Shown one piece after another: positions 37,102 through 45,252 of a DNA stretch of 64,000 nt; position 1 is the first letter of the stretch, and each line of letters starts with the position of its first letter. The stretch lies in contig NZ_BAABKV010000001.1 in NCBI RefSeq assembly GCF_039544005.1, forward strand, positions 7,502,001 to 7,566,000. The letters run 5' to 3'. The notes beneath the pieces are model-generated. The model had not been told where the DNA came from. It was given only the letters and a program-made list of their open reading frames with translations, and did not search any database. Both the position numbers and the translations under genes were made by a program. Origin of the DNA: Kitasatospora paranensis (lineage in GTDB: Bacteria; Actinomycetota; Actinomycetes; Streptomycetales; Streptomycetaceae).

Positions 37102-37261
37102 CGCTCCGACGACCCGGTCGCACACCGGTGCGCCCGGCCCTGCTTCGGCGTGCCCACCCCGTCCCGCCCGTCCGCCCCGTGCTGTGCCGCCGCATGCTGC
37201 GCTGTGCCGCGGCCATGGCCGGCCCGGGGCCCATCCTGTCCGTCTTCTCGAGCGAGGCGCC

Positions 37262-37963
37262 ATGCGATTGACACCGACCGAGCGGGACCGGCTGCTGATA
37301 TTCACGGCAGCCGAGCTGGCCCGCGCCCGCCGCGCCCGCGGCGTACGACTCAACGTGCCCGAGGCCACCGCGCTGATCGCCGACACGGTCTGCGAGGCGG
37401 CCCGCGACGGCCGGCGGCTGGCCGAGGCCATCGAGGCCGGCCGCTCGGTGCTGAGCGCCGACGACGTCCTGCCCGGCGTGCCGGACGTGGTCACCGTCGT
37501 GCAGGTCGAGGCCGTCTTCGACGACGGGACCAGGCTCTGCGTCATCGACGATCCGTTCCGCGCGGCCGGTTCGCTCGGCGACGAGGCGCCCGGTGCGCCT
37601 CTTCCCGGCGCGGGCGAGGGGTACCGGCCCGCCGAACCGTCGTTGCGGTTGCCCGTCCGCAACACCGCGACCGTGCCGATCAGCGTGACGTCGCACTTCC
37701 ACGTCTTCGAGGCCAACCCGCGCCTGGCCTTCGACCGGGCGGCCGCCTACGGTCACCGGCTCGCGATCCCGGCGGGCTCGACCGTCCGCTTCGACCCCGG
37801 CGCCACCGTCGAGGTCGGCCTGGTGCCGATCGGCGGCGAGCGGGTCGCGATCGGCTTCGCGGGCCTGGTCGACGGCCCGCTCGACGCACCGGGCGCCCGC
37901 GAGGCCGCCCTCGACAAGGCCCGCGCGACCGGATACCTCATCGATTACCAGGAGCAGGCATGA
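37262..37963 (+). CDS. ureAB: Urease gamma-beta fusion subunit
   Basis: 233 residues. Residues 1 to about 100 are UreA-like (MRLTPTERDRLLIFTAAELA, VLPGVPDVVTVVQVEAVF) and about 120-233 are UreB-like (VTSHFHVFEANPRLAFDR, AIPAGSTVRFDPG, GFAGLVDG). Fusions of gamma and beta occur in some bacteria. The stop overlaps the urease alpha ATG in an ATGA. No ureD, E, F or G genes for nickel insertion are in the window, so maturation depends on genes elsewhere if this urease is active. Setting after deiminase genes suggests a shared ammonia or ureido-compound theme. Confidence 0.92.
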   Translation: MRLTPTERDRLLIFTAAELARARRARGVRLNVPEATALIADTVCEAARDGRRLAEAIEAGRSVLSADDVLPGVPDVVTVVQVEAVFDDGTRLCVIDDPFRAAGSLGDEAPGAPLPGAGEGYRPAEPSLRLPVRNTATVPISVTSHFHVFEANPRLAFDRAAAYGHRLAIPAGSTVRFDPGATVEVGLVPIGGERVAIGFAGLVDGPLDAPGAREAALDKARATGYLIDYQEQA

Positions 37964-39734
37964 GCGGCAGCGTCTTCGATGCGGCGGGCTGTCACGGCCG
38001 CCCCGGCACTGCCCCGGCCGGCAGCATCGACCCCCGCGACTACATGGCGGTGCACGGGCCCCGGGCGGGTGACCGGCTCCGGTTGGGCGACAGCGGTCTG
38101 ATCATCCGGGTGGAGTCGGACTCGCAGGAGCCGGGCAGCGAGTTCCTGGCGGGGTTCGGCAAGACCGCCCGTGACGGCCTGCACCTGAAGGCCGCGGCCG
38201 TCCGCGAGACCTGCGACGTGGTGATCAGCAACGTCGTGGTGATCGACGCGGTGCTCGGCATCCGCAAGACGTCGATCGGTCTGATCGACGGCCGGATCGC
38301 CTCGATCGGCCGGGCCGGCAACCCCGACACCATGGACGGTGTCGAGGTCGTGGTCGGCACCGGCACGACGATCGTCTCCGGCGAGGGAATGATCGCCACC
38401 GCCGGCGCCATCGACACCCACGTCCACCTGCTCTCGCCGCGGATCATGGAGGCCTCGCTCGCCTCCGGCGTCACCACGATCATCGGCCAGGAGTTCGGCC
38501 CGGTCTGGGGCGTCGGGGTGAACTCCCCTGGGCGCTGCGGCACGCGTTCAACGCCTTCGACGCATGGCCGGTCAACATCGGCTTCCTGGGCCGCGGTTCG
38601 TCCTCCGACCCGGCCCCGCTGATCGAGGCCCTGGCCGAGGGCGGCGCCTCCGGCTTCAAGGTGCACGAGGACATGGGCGCGCACACCCGCGCCCTGGACA
38701 CCGCCCTGCGGGTCGCCGAGGAGTACGACGTCCAGGTCGCCCTGCACACCGACGGCCTGAACGAGTGCCTCTCCGTGGAGGACACCCTCGCCGTGCTGGA
38801 GGGCCGCACCATCCACGCCTTCCACATCGAGGGCTGCGGCGGCGGACACGTGCCGAACGTGCTGAAGATGGCCGGCGTGGAGAACGTCATCGGCTCCTCC
38901 ACCAACCCCACCCTGCCGTTCGGCCGGGACGCCCTCGGCGAGCACTTCGGCATGATCGTCTCCGCGCACGACCTCAAGGTCGACCTGCCCGGCGACGCCG
39001 CGATGGCCCGCGACCGGATCCGGGCCGGCACCATGGGCGCCGAGGACGTCCTGCACGACCTCGGCGTCATCGGCATCACCTCCTCCGACGCCCAGGGCAT
39101 GGGCCGCGCCGGCGAGACCGTCCGCCGCACCTTCGCCATGGCCGGCAAGATGAAGTCCGAACTCGGCCCCCTCGACGGCGGCTACGGCACCACCGAGAGC
39201 GGCGACGACAACGAGCGGGTGCTCCGCTACATCGCCAAGCTCACCACCAACCCCGCCATCGCCCACGGCCTCGCCCACGAGGTCGGCTCGCTGGAGGTCG
39301 GCAAGCTCGCCGACATCGTGCTCTGGTGGCCCCAGTACTTCGGCGCGAAGCCGCAGCTCGTCCTGAAGGCCGGCTTCCCCGCCTACGGCGTCACCGGCGA
39401 CCCGAACGCGTCCACCGACCGGTGCGAACCCCTGGTGCTCGGGCCGCAGTTCGGCGCCCACGGCGCCACCGCCGCCGACATCTCGGTGGCCTTCGTCGCC
39501 CAGGCCGCCGCCGACGGCTCCTACCTCGACGTCGCCGCCGACCGACTCCCCACCCGGCGACGGCGCGTCGCGGTCAAGGGCACCCGGGGGATCGGCCCGC
39601 GGAACATGCTCCGCAACGCCCGGACGGGACGCGTCGACGTCCATGCCCGGACCGGCCTGGTCTCCCTCGACGGCGAACCGCTCTGCTCCGACCCTGCCGA
39701 CTCGGTCTCGCTGAGCCGCCTCTACTTCCTGTGA
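37960..39734 (+). CDS. ureC: Urease alpha subunit (UreC), one-base break, altered flap Cys
   Basis: The frame breaks after GVGVNSP; one C is missing from the run at 38525-38528. Past it the urease continues (WALRHAFNAFDAWPVNIGFL). Repaired length is 591 residues. Nickel and active-site ligands are kept: IDTHVH, the carbamylated Lys in GFKVHED, ALHTDG, FHIEGCGGGH and TSSDAQGMGR. In the mobile flap the usual VCHHL is SAHDL. Aligned to Klebsiella UreC, Cys319 becomes Ala while catalytic His320 stays. This resembles the second, accessory-free urease set found in some Streptomyces. It may be a low-activity or non-urea amidohydrolase. Confidence 0.88.
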
Positions 39735-39759
39735 CGGGGTCCCGGGCATGACCCGGCGG

Positions 39760-39800
39760 ACGTGACGGCGCCCGGAGCATCGCTCCGGGCGCCGTCACGT
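39760..39800. terminator. Strong hairpin after ureC
   Basis: A perfect 19-bp stem (39760-39778 with 39782-39800) and three-base loop in the convergent gap between ureC and the ATPase gene. Probably ends both transcripts. Confidence 0.88.
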
Positions 39801-39811
39801 GCGGTCAGTGG

Positions 39812-40201
39812 TCAGGCCGCGACGACCGCCCACACGGTCTTGCCGCTCGCGCCGAGGGGGACGACTCCCCAGGCGTCGGCCAGGGCCTCCACCAGGGTCA
39901 TGCCTCGGCCGGTGGTGCGGGTGGCGCTCTCGGGCGGCACCTCCACCGGGGCGGGCGAGCGGTCGGTGACCGCCATCAGCAGTCGGCCCTGCCGCAGTTC
40001 CAGCGCCACCGAGGCCGCCCGGCCGTGCAGCAGCGCGTTGGTCAGCAGCTCGGACAGCAACAGGCAGGGTGTGGCAGGGTCCGACCCGACGGCGACGAGC
40101 GCGTCCCGCAGCAGCCGCCGTACGGTCCCCACACTGCCCGGGTTCGCCGCAGGGCGGATGTCGAAGCTGAAGCCGGGCAGCCGGGTGTCCGGGCTGGTCA
40201 T
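39812..40201 (-). CDS. RsbW-like ATP-binding regulatory protein
   Basis: A 129-residue GHKL ATPase domain of the anti-sigma/serine kinase type common in Streptomyces. The N box is LLLSELLTNALLHG, the G1-like box is MAVTDRSP and the G2-like box is TGRGMTLVEALADAWGV. ATG 40201 is chosen; no strong ribosome site is seen. It would bind a sigma or anti-anti-sigma partner not found here. Its promoter carries the deiminase-regulon dyad, which would tie a partner-switching protein to that regulon. Confidence 0.85.
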   Translation of the reverse strand: MTSPDTRLPGFSFDIRPAANPGSVGTVRRLLRDALVAVGSDPATPCLLLSELLTNALLHGRAASVALELRQGRLLMAVTDRSPAPVEVPPESATRTTGRGMTLVEALADAWGVVPLGASGKTVWAVVAA

Positions 40202-40292
40202 CGGGGAGGAAGCATCGGAGTCTCCGTTCTCCGGCCTTCGGCACGCTCCTGAAGCTGCTGACGTACTCGGGAGCGGGATCGGCCTCCGGTTC

Positions 40293-40321
40293 ACTGTCGC
40301 ATTGACTGAAAAATCAGTCAA
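40293..40321 (-). promoter_or_regulatory. Promoter with regulon dyad before the RsbW-like gene
   Basis: Minus strand: TTGACTGA-N4-TCAGTCAA (40321-40302) is a perfect eight-base inverted repeat overlapping -35 TTGACT. A -10-like GACAGT (40298-40293) follows at exactly 17 bp. It is the same arrangement as before deiminases 2 and 4. Confidence 0.72.
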
Positions 40322-40379
40322 TGCCTCTGGTGCGGACGCCCGCCGGAGGGCCGTGCAGGTGCGGGTGCCGGGCCGGCGG

Positions 40380-40952
40380 TCAGGGGCGCTCCAACTCCAC
40401 TGCGATGGCGTCCCGGAGCAGCCGACGGGCGTGGTCCAGGGGGAGCGAGCCGCTGAGCCAGCGGACGCTGAGGCCCTCCAGCAGGGCGGTCAGGCGCTCG
40501 GCCGCGGCCGCGTGGTCGGGGGCGGTCCCGACGGGGTGGGCGCGGGCGATGAGCTCCGCGATCTCGTGCACCCAGGTGTGCGTGGCCCTGGCCAGTTCCT
40601 CGCGCAGGTCGGGATCGAAGACGGCGGAGGCCCGTAGTTCGCCCCAGGCAGTGCTGTTCTCCCGCACCTCGGCACTGTCCTGGAGTTCGAGGAGCAGGAC
40701 CTGCTCCAGGTCGGTCCGCGGATCCACCGGGTGGCTCCCCGGTGCGCGTTCGGCGGTGTAGCGGTCGGCGCGGTCGCTGATGAACCCCAGCGTCTGGCGG
40801 AGGATCCCGGCCCGGTCGGTGAAGTGGTAGTAGATCAGCGACGTGGAGACGCCCGCCTCGGCTGCCAGCTCGCCCACGCGGAGCCCGCGCACGCCGCGCC
40901 GGGTGATGACACGGGTGGCGGCCCTGAGGATTTCGGTTCGACGGTCTGACAC
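40380..40952 (-). CDS. TetR-family repressor B
   Basis: A 190-residue TetR protein. The helix-turn-helix is RRGVRGLRVGELAAEAGVST then SLIYYHF, and the C-terminal domain has VFDPDLREELARATHTW and GLSVRWLSGSLPLDHARR. It is highly similar to repressor A at 33.9 kb, which it matches helix for helix, so the two arose by duplication and likely bind the same dyad. Intact, unlike A as sequenced. The start is GTG next to a -10 TAGAGT. Best candidate for controlling all TGAC-N10-GTCA promoters. Confidence 0.93.
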   Translation of the reverse strand: MSDRRTEILRAATRVITRRGVRGLRVGELAAEAGVSTSLIYYHFTDRAGILRQTLGFISDRADRYTAERAPGSHPVDPRTDLEQVLLLELQDSAEVRENSTAWGELRASAVFDPDLREELARATHTWVHEIAELIARAHPVGTAPDHAAAAERLTALLEGLSVRWLSGSLPLDHARRLLRDAIAVELERP

Positions 40953-40960
40953 GAGCGATC

Positions 40961-41012
40961 ACTCTACCCGGCCCGCGTCCCGAGGGGGAGTTTTCCTGAC
41001 CATTCTGTCAGG
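40961..41012 (-). promoter_or_regulatory. Leaderless -10 and nearby inverted repeat before repressor B
   Basis: TAGAGT (40966-40961) lies eight bases before the GTG, so the message should be nearly leaderless. Upstream, CCTGAC-N6-GTCAGG (40995-41012) is a perfect dyad whose TGAC/GTCA half-sites match the regulon but with a shorter spacer. It may be a weak autoregulatory site or unrelated. Confidence 0.45.
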
Positions 41013-41208
41013 CGCTGTCCCGGGTGCCGTGCCGAGTGGCGTGCAGGGTCCCGGTTGGGTGGGGCGAGCGGCGCGCCGTGCGGTGGCGGGGCCGTCCGGC
41101 CTGCGGCACCGGACTTCTGCCGCGCCGACTGTGCCGCACTGTGTCGACGTGCGGGGCCCGGCCGTCCCGGCGGTCGGGGGAAGGTGTGGGGATTCCAGGG
41201 CGAACGTA

Positions 41209-41237
41209 TTGACTGAATTTTCAGTTCGGGGCAGGAT
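41209..41237 (+). promoter_or_regulatory. Promoter with half-degenerate operator before cytosolic deiminase
   Basis: -35 TTGACT (41209-41214) and -10 CAGGAT (41232-41237), 17 bp apart. The dyad TTGACTGAA-TT-TTCAGTTCG (41209-41228) keeps a full left arm and a partly lost right arm, so repression here may be weaker. The transcript would have a leader of about 215 bases. Confidence 0.72.
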
Positions 41238-41371
41238 GCGGGGCACGCCACCTCTCCCGGCCTCCTCCGGGGAGCTGCCCGGCCCGGTACCCCGCGTCCG
41301 GCGAGGTCGTCCCCGACCGGCCTGCACCCGGCCATGCCGTCCGCGGTCGGCAGCACCACCGACCGGGACTC

Positions 41372-41455
41372 CCCCAGAAGAACCCCCGCAGAAGAACCCC
41401 TGCACAAGAACCACCACAGAAGAGCCCCCGCAGAAGAAATCCACAGAAAGAGGTT
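41372..41455 (+). repeat. Degenerate tandem repeat in the deiminase 4 leader
   Basis: Five to six imperfect units built on CAGAAGAACCCCC, with a period of about 14-15 bases, fill the end of the 5' leader just before the ribosome site of the gene at 41461. The purine-rich, hairpin-poor sequence could keep the leader open for ribosomes. In the gene's own frame it would encode EEPPQKNP-like units, but the ribosome site lies after the repeat, so I do not call it coding. Confidence 0.6.
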
Positions 41456-41460
41456 CGATC

Positions 41461-42471
41461 GTGAGTTTCCGCATGCCCGCCGAGTGGAGCGAGCACGAGG
41501 GCTGCCTGATGGCCTGGCCCACCCGACCGGAGCTGTGGGGTGACACCTTCGGCGCGGCCAAGCAGGAGTACGCGCAGGTAGCCCGGGCCATCGCCGAGTT
41601 CGAACCGGTCACCATGGTGTGCCTGCCGGGCCGCGCCGACGAGGCGCGCGCGCTGTGCGGGGACGGCGTCACCGTGGTCGAGATGCCCATCGACGACTCG
41701 TGGTTCCGCGACTCCGCGCCCATCTTCGTCCTCGACGAGGGCGGCCGCCGCGCCGGCGTGGACTTCCGCTTCAACGCCTGGGGCGGCAAGCACCACCCGT
41801 GGGACGCCGACGACCGCATCAGCGGCCTGCTGCTGGAGCACCTGGGACAGCCGGCCGTCCGCTCCGAGATGATCCTCGAAGGCGGGGCCGTCACGGTCGA
41901 CGGCGAAGGCACGCTGATCACCACCGAGCAGTGCCTGCTCCACCCCAACCGCAACCCCGGGCTGAGCCGCACGGAGATCGAGGACGAGCTCAAGGCCCGC
42001 CTCGGCGTCAGCAAGGTCATCTGGCTGCCGTACGGCGGTCTGCTCGACACCGAGACCGACGGCCACGTCGACGGTGTCTGCGCCTTCGTCGCCCCCGGCA
42101 AGGTCGTCGTCCAGCTCCCCGCGGACCCCGGCCACCCCGACTACGCCCGGATGCGCGCCAACCGTGCCGTGCTGGAGGCCACCACCGATGCCAAGGGCCG
42201 CACCCTGGAGATCGTCGACCTCCCGCAGGCCGCCTTCGTCCAGGTCGACGGCAAGGAGGTGGAGGTCGGCTACCTGAACTTCTACCTCGCCAACGGCGGT
42301 GTCGTCGTCCCGGTCGCGGACCACCCCGAGGACGAGGGTGCCCTGGCCGTGATCGCCGCGGCCAACCCCGGCCGCAAGGTCGTCGGCGTCCGCGCCCGCG
42401 TGATCGCCTACGGCGGTGGCGGCGTCCACTGCATCACCCAGCAGGTGCCCGCCGCGCGGCCCGCCGAGTGA
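41461..42471 (+). CDS. aguA: Cytosolic agmatine deiminase (PF04371)
   Basis: 336 residues without a signal peptide. This is the most canonical of the four paralogues: MPAEWSEHEGCLMAWPTRP, DDSWFRDSAPIF, VDFRFNAWGGKH, EGGAVTVDGEG, DTETDGHVDGVCAF and Cys324 in YGGGGVHCITQQ. It should convert agmatine to N-carbamoylputrescine and ammonia. The GTG start has an AAAGAGG site. It is preceded by the regulon promoter and followed, after an 18-bp tandem repeat, by the oligopeptide transporter operon. No N-carbamoylputrescine amidohydrolase gene is present in the window. Confidence 0.93.
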   Translation: MSFRMPAEWSEHEGCLMAWPTRPELWGDTFGAAKQEYAQVARAIAEFEPVTMVCLPGRADEARALCGDGVTVVEMPIDDSWFRDSAPIFVLDEGGRRAGVDFRFNAWGGKHHPWDADDRISGLLLEHLGQPAVRSEMILEGGAVTVDGEGTLITTEQCLLHPNRNPGLSRTEIEDELKARLGVSKVIWLPYGGLLDTETDGHVDGVCAFVAPGKVVVQLPADPGHPDYARMRANRAVLEATTDAKGRTLEIVDLPQAAFVQVDGKEVEVGYLNFYLANGGVVVPVADHPEDEGALAVIAAANPGRKVVGVRARVIAYGGGGVHCITQQVPAARPAE

Positions 42472-42498
42472 GCCGTACCCCCGCTCCTGCCCGCTGCT

Positions 42499-42606
42499 CC
42501 CCGCCCGTTCCCCACTCCCCGCCCGTTCCCCACTCCCCGCCCGTTCCCCACTCCCCGCCCGTTCCCCGCACCCCGCCCGTTCCCCGCACCCCGCCCGTTC
42601 CCCGCA
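42499..42606. repeat. Six-copy 18-bp minisatellite
   Basis: Six head-to-tail copies of CCCCGCCCGTTCCCCACT or its variant ending GCA (three of each), followed by a partial copy. It occupies the gap between the cytosolic deiminase and the transporter operon. There are no spacers, so it is not CRISPR. Such perfect units probably vary in number between strains. It lies in the likely mRNA leader of the transporter operon. Confidence 0.92.
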
Positions 42607-42640
42607 CCCCGGCCGAGCACTTTCCGCAAAGGACGCGCCG

Positions 42641-44296
42641 ATGACCCCCACGCCGCTCCCCACCACCGGACGCGGGAAGCCCCGCGGCAGACTCACCCTG
42701 GCCGCGGCCGCGGGCCTGAGCGCCCTCGTGCTCGTCGCCGCCTGCTCCGGGCCGCCGCGCGCCGGTGCCGAAGGCGCGTTCACGCTCTCCGCCGGCACCC
42801 CCGCCGCCAAGGGCGAACTCGACTCGTTCCGCTGGGCGACCTACGCCGAGCCGTCGACCCTGGACTACATCTCCGCCTTCGACTACCCGCAGAACACCAT
42901 CCTCTCCAACGTCTGCGAGAGCCTGATGCGGTGGACACCGCAGCTGACCCTGGCCCCGGGGCTGGCGGAGAAGGCCTCGAACCCCGAGCCGACCACCTGG
43001 GTCTACGACCTCCGGCCGGGCGTGCACTTCCACGACGGCAGCGTGATGACCGCCGACGACGTCGTCTACAGCTTCGGTCGGCAGATGAACCCCGACAACG
43101 GTGCGGCCTGGGCCCAGGTCTTCCAGAACGTCCGCAGCGTCAGCAGCACGGGCCTGCTCCAGGTCACCGTCAGGTTGGCGAAGCCCGACTCGCAGTTCCC
43201 CCAGTACATGGCCACCGCCGCAGGCGTCGTCGCGAGCGCGAAGGGCGTCCGCGCCGCCGGCAAGGACTACGGCACCTCCGGCGGCCTCGACTGCACCGGG
43301 CCGTACACGCTCGGCACCTGGAGCAAGGGCCAGTCGATCGACCTGGAGCGCTTCGACGGCTACTGGGGGACGAAGGCCAGGACCAGGAAGGTCACCTTCA
43401 CATTTCTCACCGACCCCTCCGCACGCGTCAACGCGATGCTCACGGGGGAGGTCGACGGCGGCTACCTCATCCCCACCGAGAGCTACGACCGGCTCAGGAA
43501 CAGCGGCGCGGGCACCCTCTACTTCGGCGAGGGCCTGAGCACCGTCAACGTCAACGTCACCAGCATGAAGGGCGCCCTCGGTGACGTCCGGGTGCGCCGC
43601 GCGCTGTCCCTGGCCCTCGACCGCTCGGGCTTCGTCAGGACGGGCCTCGGCGGCGTCGGCAGCGTCACGGGCTCGCTCACCACCCGTGCCGCGTGGGCGG
43701 CCGCCCCCGAGGCCGTCAGGGCGAGCGCGTTCGACGGCCTCACCCCGACCGCCCAGGACCTCCGGCAGGCGACGGCCCTGGTCAAGGAGGCCGGTGCGAC
43801 CGGGAAGACCGTCACCGTCGCGACCAGTTCCATCGGCCAGGACGTCTCGCTGCTCGCCACCGCCGTCCAGGCCGCCGGTGCCAGGATCGGCCTGGACGTC
43901 CGGTTGAGGACGATCGCCCCCAACGCCTTCAGTGCGCTGTTCACCGACCCGAAGGCCCGCGAGGGCATCGACATGTTCCCCGAGACGTACTACGACTCCA
44001 TCACCGACCCGCTGGACCTGCTCTCCAACTTCAGGACGGGCGCCTACCAGAACTACGCAGGCTACAGCGACAAGGCCTACGACGACCTGGTCGACCAGGC
44101 CGCCGCCGTCTACGACCCGGCCCGGCGCACGGCCGTCGAGGCACAGCTCCAGAAGACCGCCTCCGACCGGCTGCTGTGGATCCCGGTCGCCGAGTGGCCC
44201 ACCAGCGTCTTCCTGAACAAGCGGCTCACCGGGGCCCCGACCACCATCGCGTACATGTACTACCCGTGGGCGGCCGACGTGGGGGCGGCCCGGTGA
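42641..44296 (+). CDS. Oligopeptide ABC transporter substrate-binding lipoprotein (SBP family 5)
   Basis: 551 residues. The signal ends in a lipobox at Cys35 (LVLVAAC). The mature protein has the family-5 signature region (LAEKASNPEPTTWVYDLRPG, VHFHDGSVMTADDVVYSFGR) and a two-lobed peptide-binding layout. The ATG follows AAAGGA. It delivers peptides or other cations to the permease encoded next, and its stop overlaps the permease start. Proximity to exported deiminases suggests arginine- or citrulline-containing peptides as cargo; that is inference. Confidence 0.92.
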   Translation: MTPTPLPTTGRGKPRGRLTLAAAAGLSALVLVAACSGPPRAGAEGAFTLSAGTPAAKGELDSFRWATYAEPSTLDYISAFDYPQNTILSNVCESLMRWTPQLTLAPGLAEKASNPEPTTWVYDLRPGVHFHDGSVMTADDVVYSFGRQMNPDNGAAWAQVFQNVRSVSSTGLLQVTVRLAKPDSQFPQYMATAAGVVASAKGVRAAGKDYGTSGGLDCTGPYTLGTWSKGQSIDLERFDGYWGTKARTRKVTFTFLTDPSARVNAMLTGEVDGGYLIPTESYDRLRNSGAGTLYFGEGLSTVNVNVTSMKGALGDVRVRRALSLALDRSGFVRTGLGGVGSVTGSLTTRAAWAAAPEAVRASAFDGLTPTAQDLRQATALVKEAGATGKTVTVATSSIGQDVSLLATAVQAAGARIGLDVRLRTIAPNAFSALFTDPKAREGIDMFPETYYDSITDPLDLLSNFRTGAYQNYAGYSDKAYDDLVDQAAAVYDPARRTAVEAQLQKTASDRLLWIPVAEWPTSVFLNKRLTGAPTTIAYMYYPWAADVGAAR

Positions 44297-45252
44297 ACTT
44301 CCTGAGATTCGCCGCACGGCGGCTGGCCGAGATGGCCGCCACGCTGCTCGGTGCCTCCTTCGTGATCTTCGGTGCGATGTACCTGGCGCCGGGCAATCCG
44401 GCGAGTTTCCTGCTGTCGGGGCGGTCGGCCTCACCCGACGCCCTGAAGGCGATCAACGACCAGTACCACCTGGACGACCCGTTCGCGGTGCAGTACCTGC
44501 GCTGGCTCGGCCGGGTTCTGCAGGGCGACTTCGGCCGATCGATCACCTACCGCACCGACGTCTCCAGGCTCCTCGCCGACCGGCTGCCCAGCACGCTGCT
44601 GCTGGTGGCCATGGCACTCGTCCTGGTCGTGGTCGTCGGCCTGCTGCTCGGCCGGCTCGGCGCCGTCCGCGGCGGCGCGGCCGACGCCACGATCCTGGTC
44701 ACCACCACCTTCGCCGTCGGCACCCCCTCGTTCGTCGCCGCCGTCCTGCTGCAGGGCCTGTTCGCCGTCAAGCTCGGATGGTTCCCGACCAGCGGCACCG
44801 GCGACGGGTTGGGGGACATGCTCTGGCACCTGACCCTGCCCGCCGTCGCGCTCGCCCTCTACCTGATCGGCATGCTCGCCCGGGTCACCCGCGCCGCGAT
44901 GCTGGAGATCCTCACCCAGGAGCACGTCACCGTCGCCCGAAGCCGCGGCATGACGGAACGGCAGGTGATCAGCCGTCATGTGTTCCGCAACGCCCTCGGC
45001 ACCGTGCTCACCACCGGCGGCCTGATCGTCTCCACCCTGCTGATCTGCACCGTCCTGGTGGAGTCCGCGTTCAGCGTCGGCGGCATCGGGCAGCTCCTCG
45101 AACTGTCCACCACCACCAAGGACTTCCCCACCGTGCAGGCCATCTCGCTGATCATGGTAGGGCTGTTCATGACGGTGAACCTCGTCGTCGACCTGCTCCA
45201 CCCGCTGGTCGACCCGCGGGTCACCCTCGGATCGAGGAGGTCCGCCGTATGA
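44293..45252 (+). CDS. Oligopeptide ABC transporter permease (DppB-like)
   Basis: A 319-residue inner-membrane subunit with six helices. The N-terminus is RFAARRLAEMAATLLGASFV and the EAA loop is VARSRGMTERQVISRHVFRN. The GTG overlaps the lipoprotein stop in a GTGA. It pairs with the next permease to form the channel. Family length and motifs are normal. Confidence 0.93.
   Translation: MNFLRFAARRLAEMAATLLGASFVIFGAMYLAPGNPASFLLSGRSASPDALKAINDQYHLDDPFAVQYLRWLGRVLQGDFGRSITYRTDVSRLLADRLPSTLLLVAMALVLVVVVGLLLGRLGAVRGGAADATILVTTTFAVGTPSFVAAVLLQGLFAVKLGWFPTSGTGDGLGDMLWHLTLPAVALALYLIGMLARVTRAAMLEILTQEHVTVARSRGMTERQVISRHVFRNALGTVLTTGGLIVSTLLICTVLVESAFSVGGIGQLLELSTTTKDFPTVQAISLIMVGLFMTVNLVVDLLHPLVDPRVTLGSRRSAV

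Noticed and set aside
42499..42606. Repeat array considered as CRISPR
   Set aside because: Units are only 18 bp and directly adjoining, with no spacers and no cas genes in the window.
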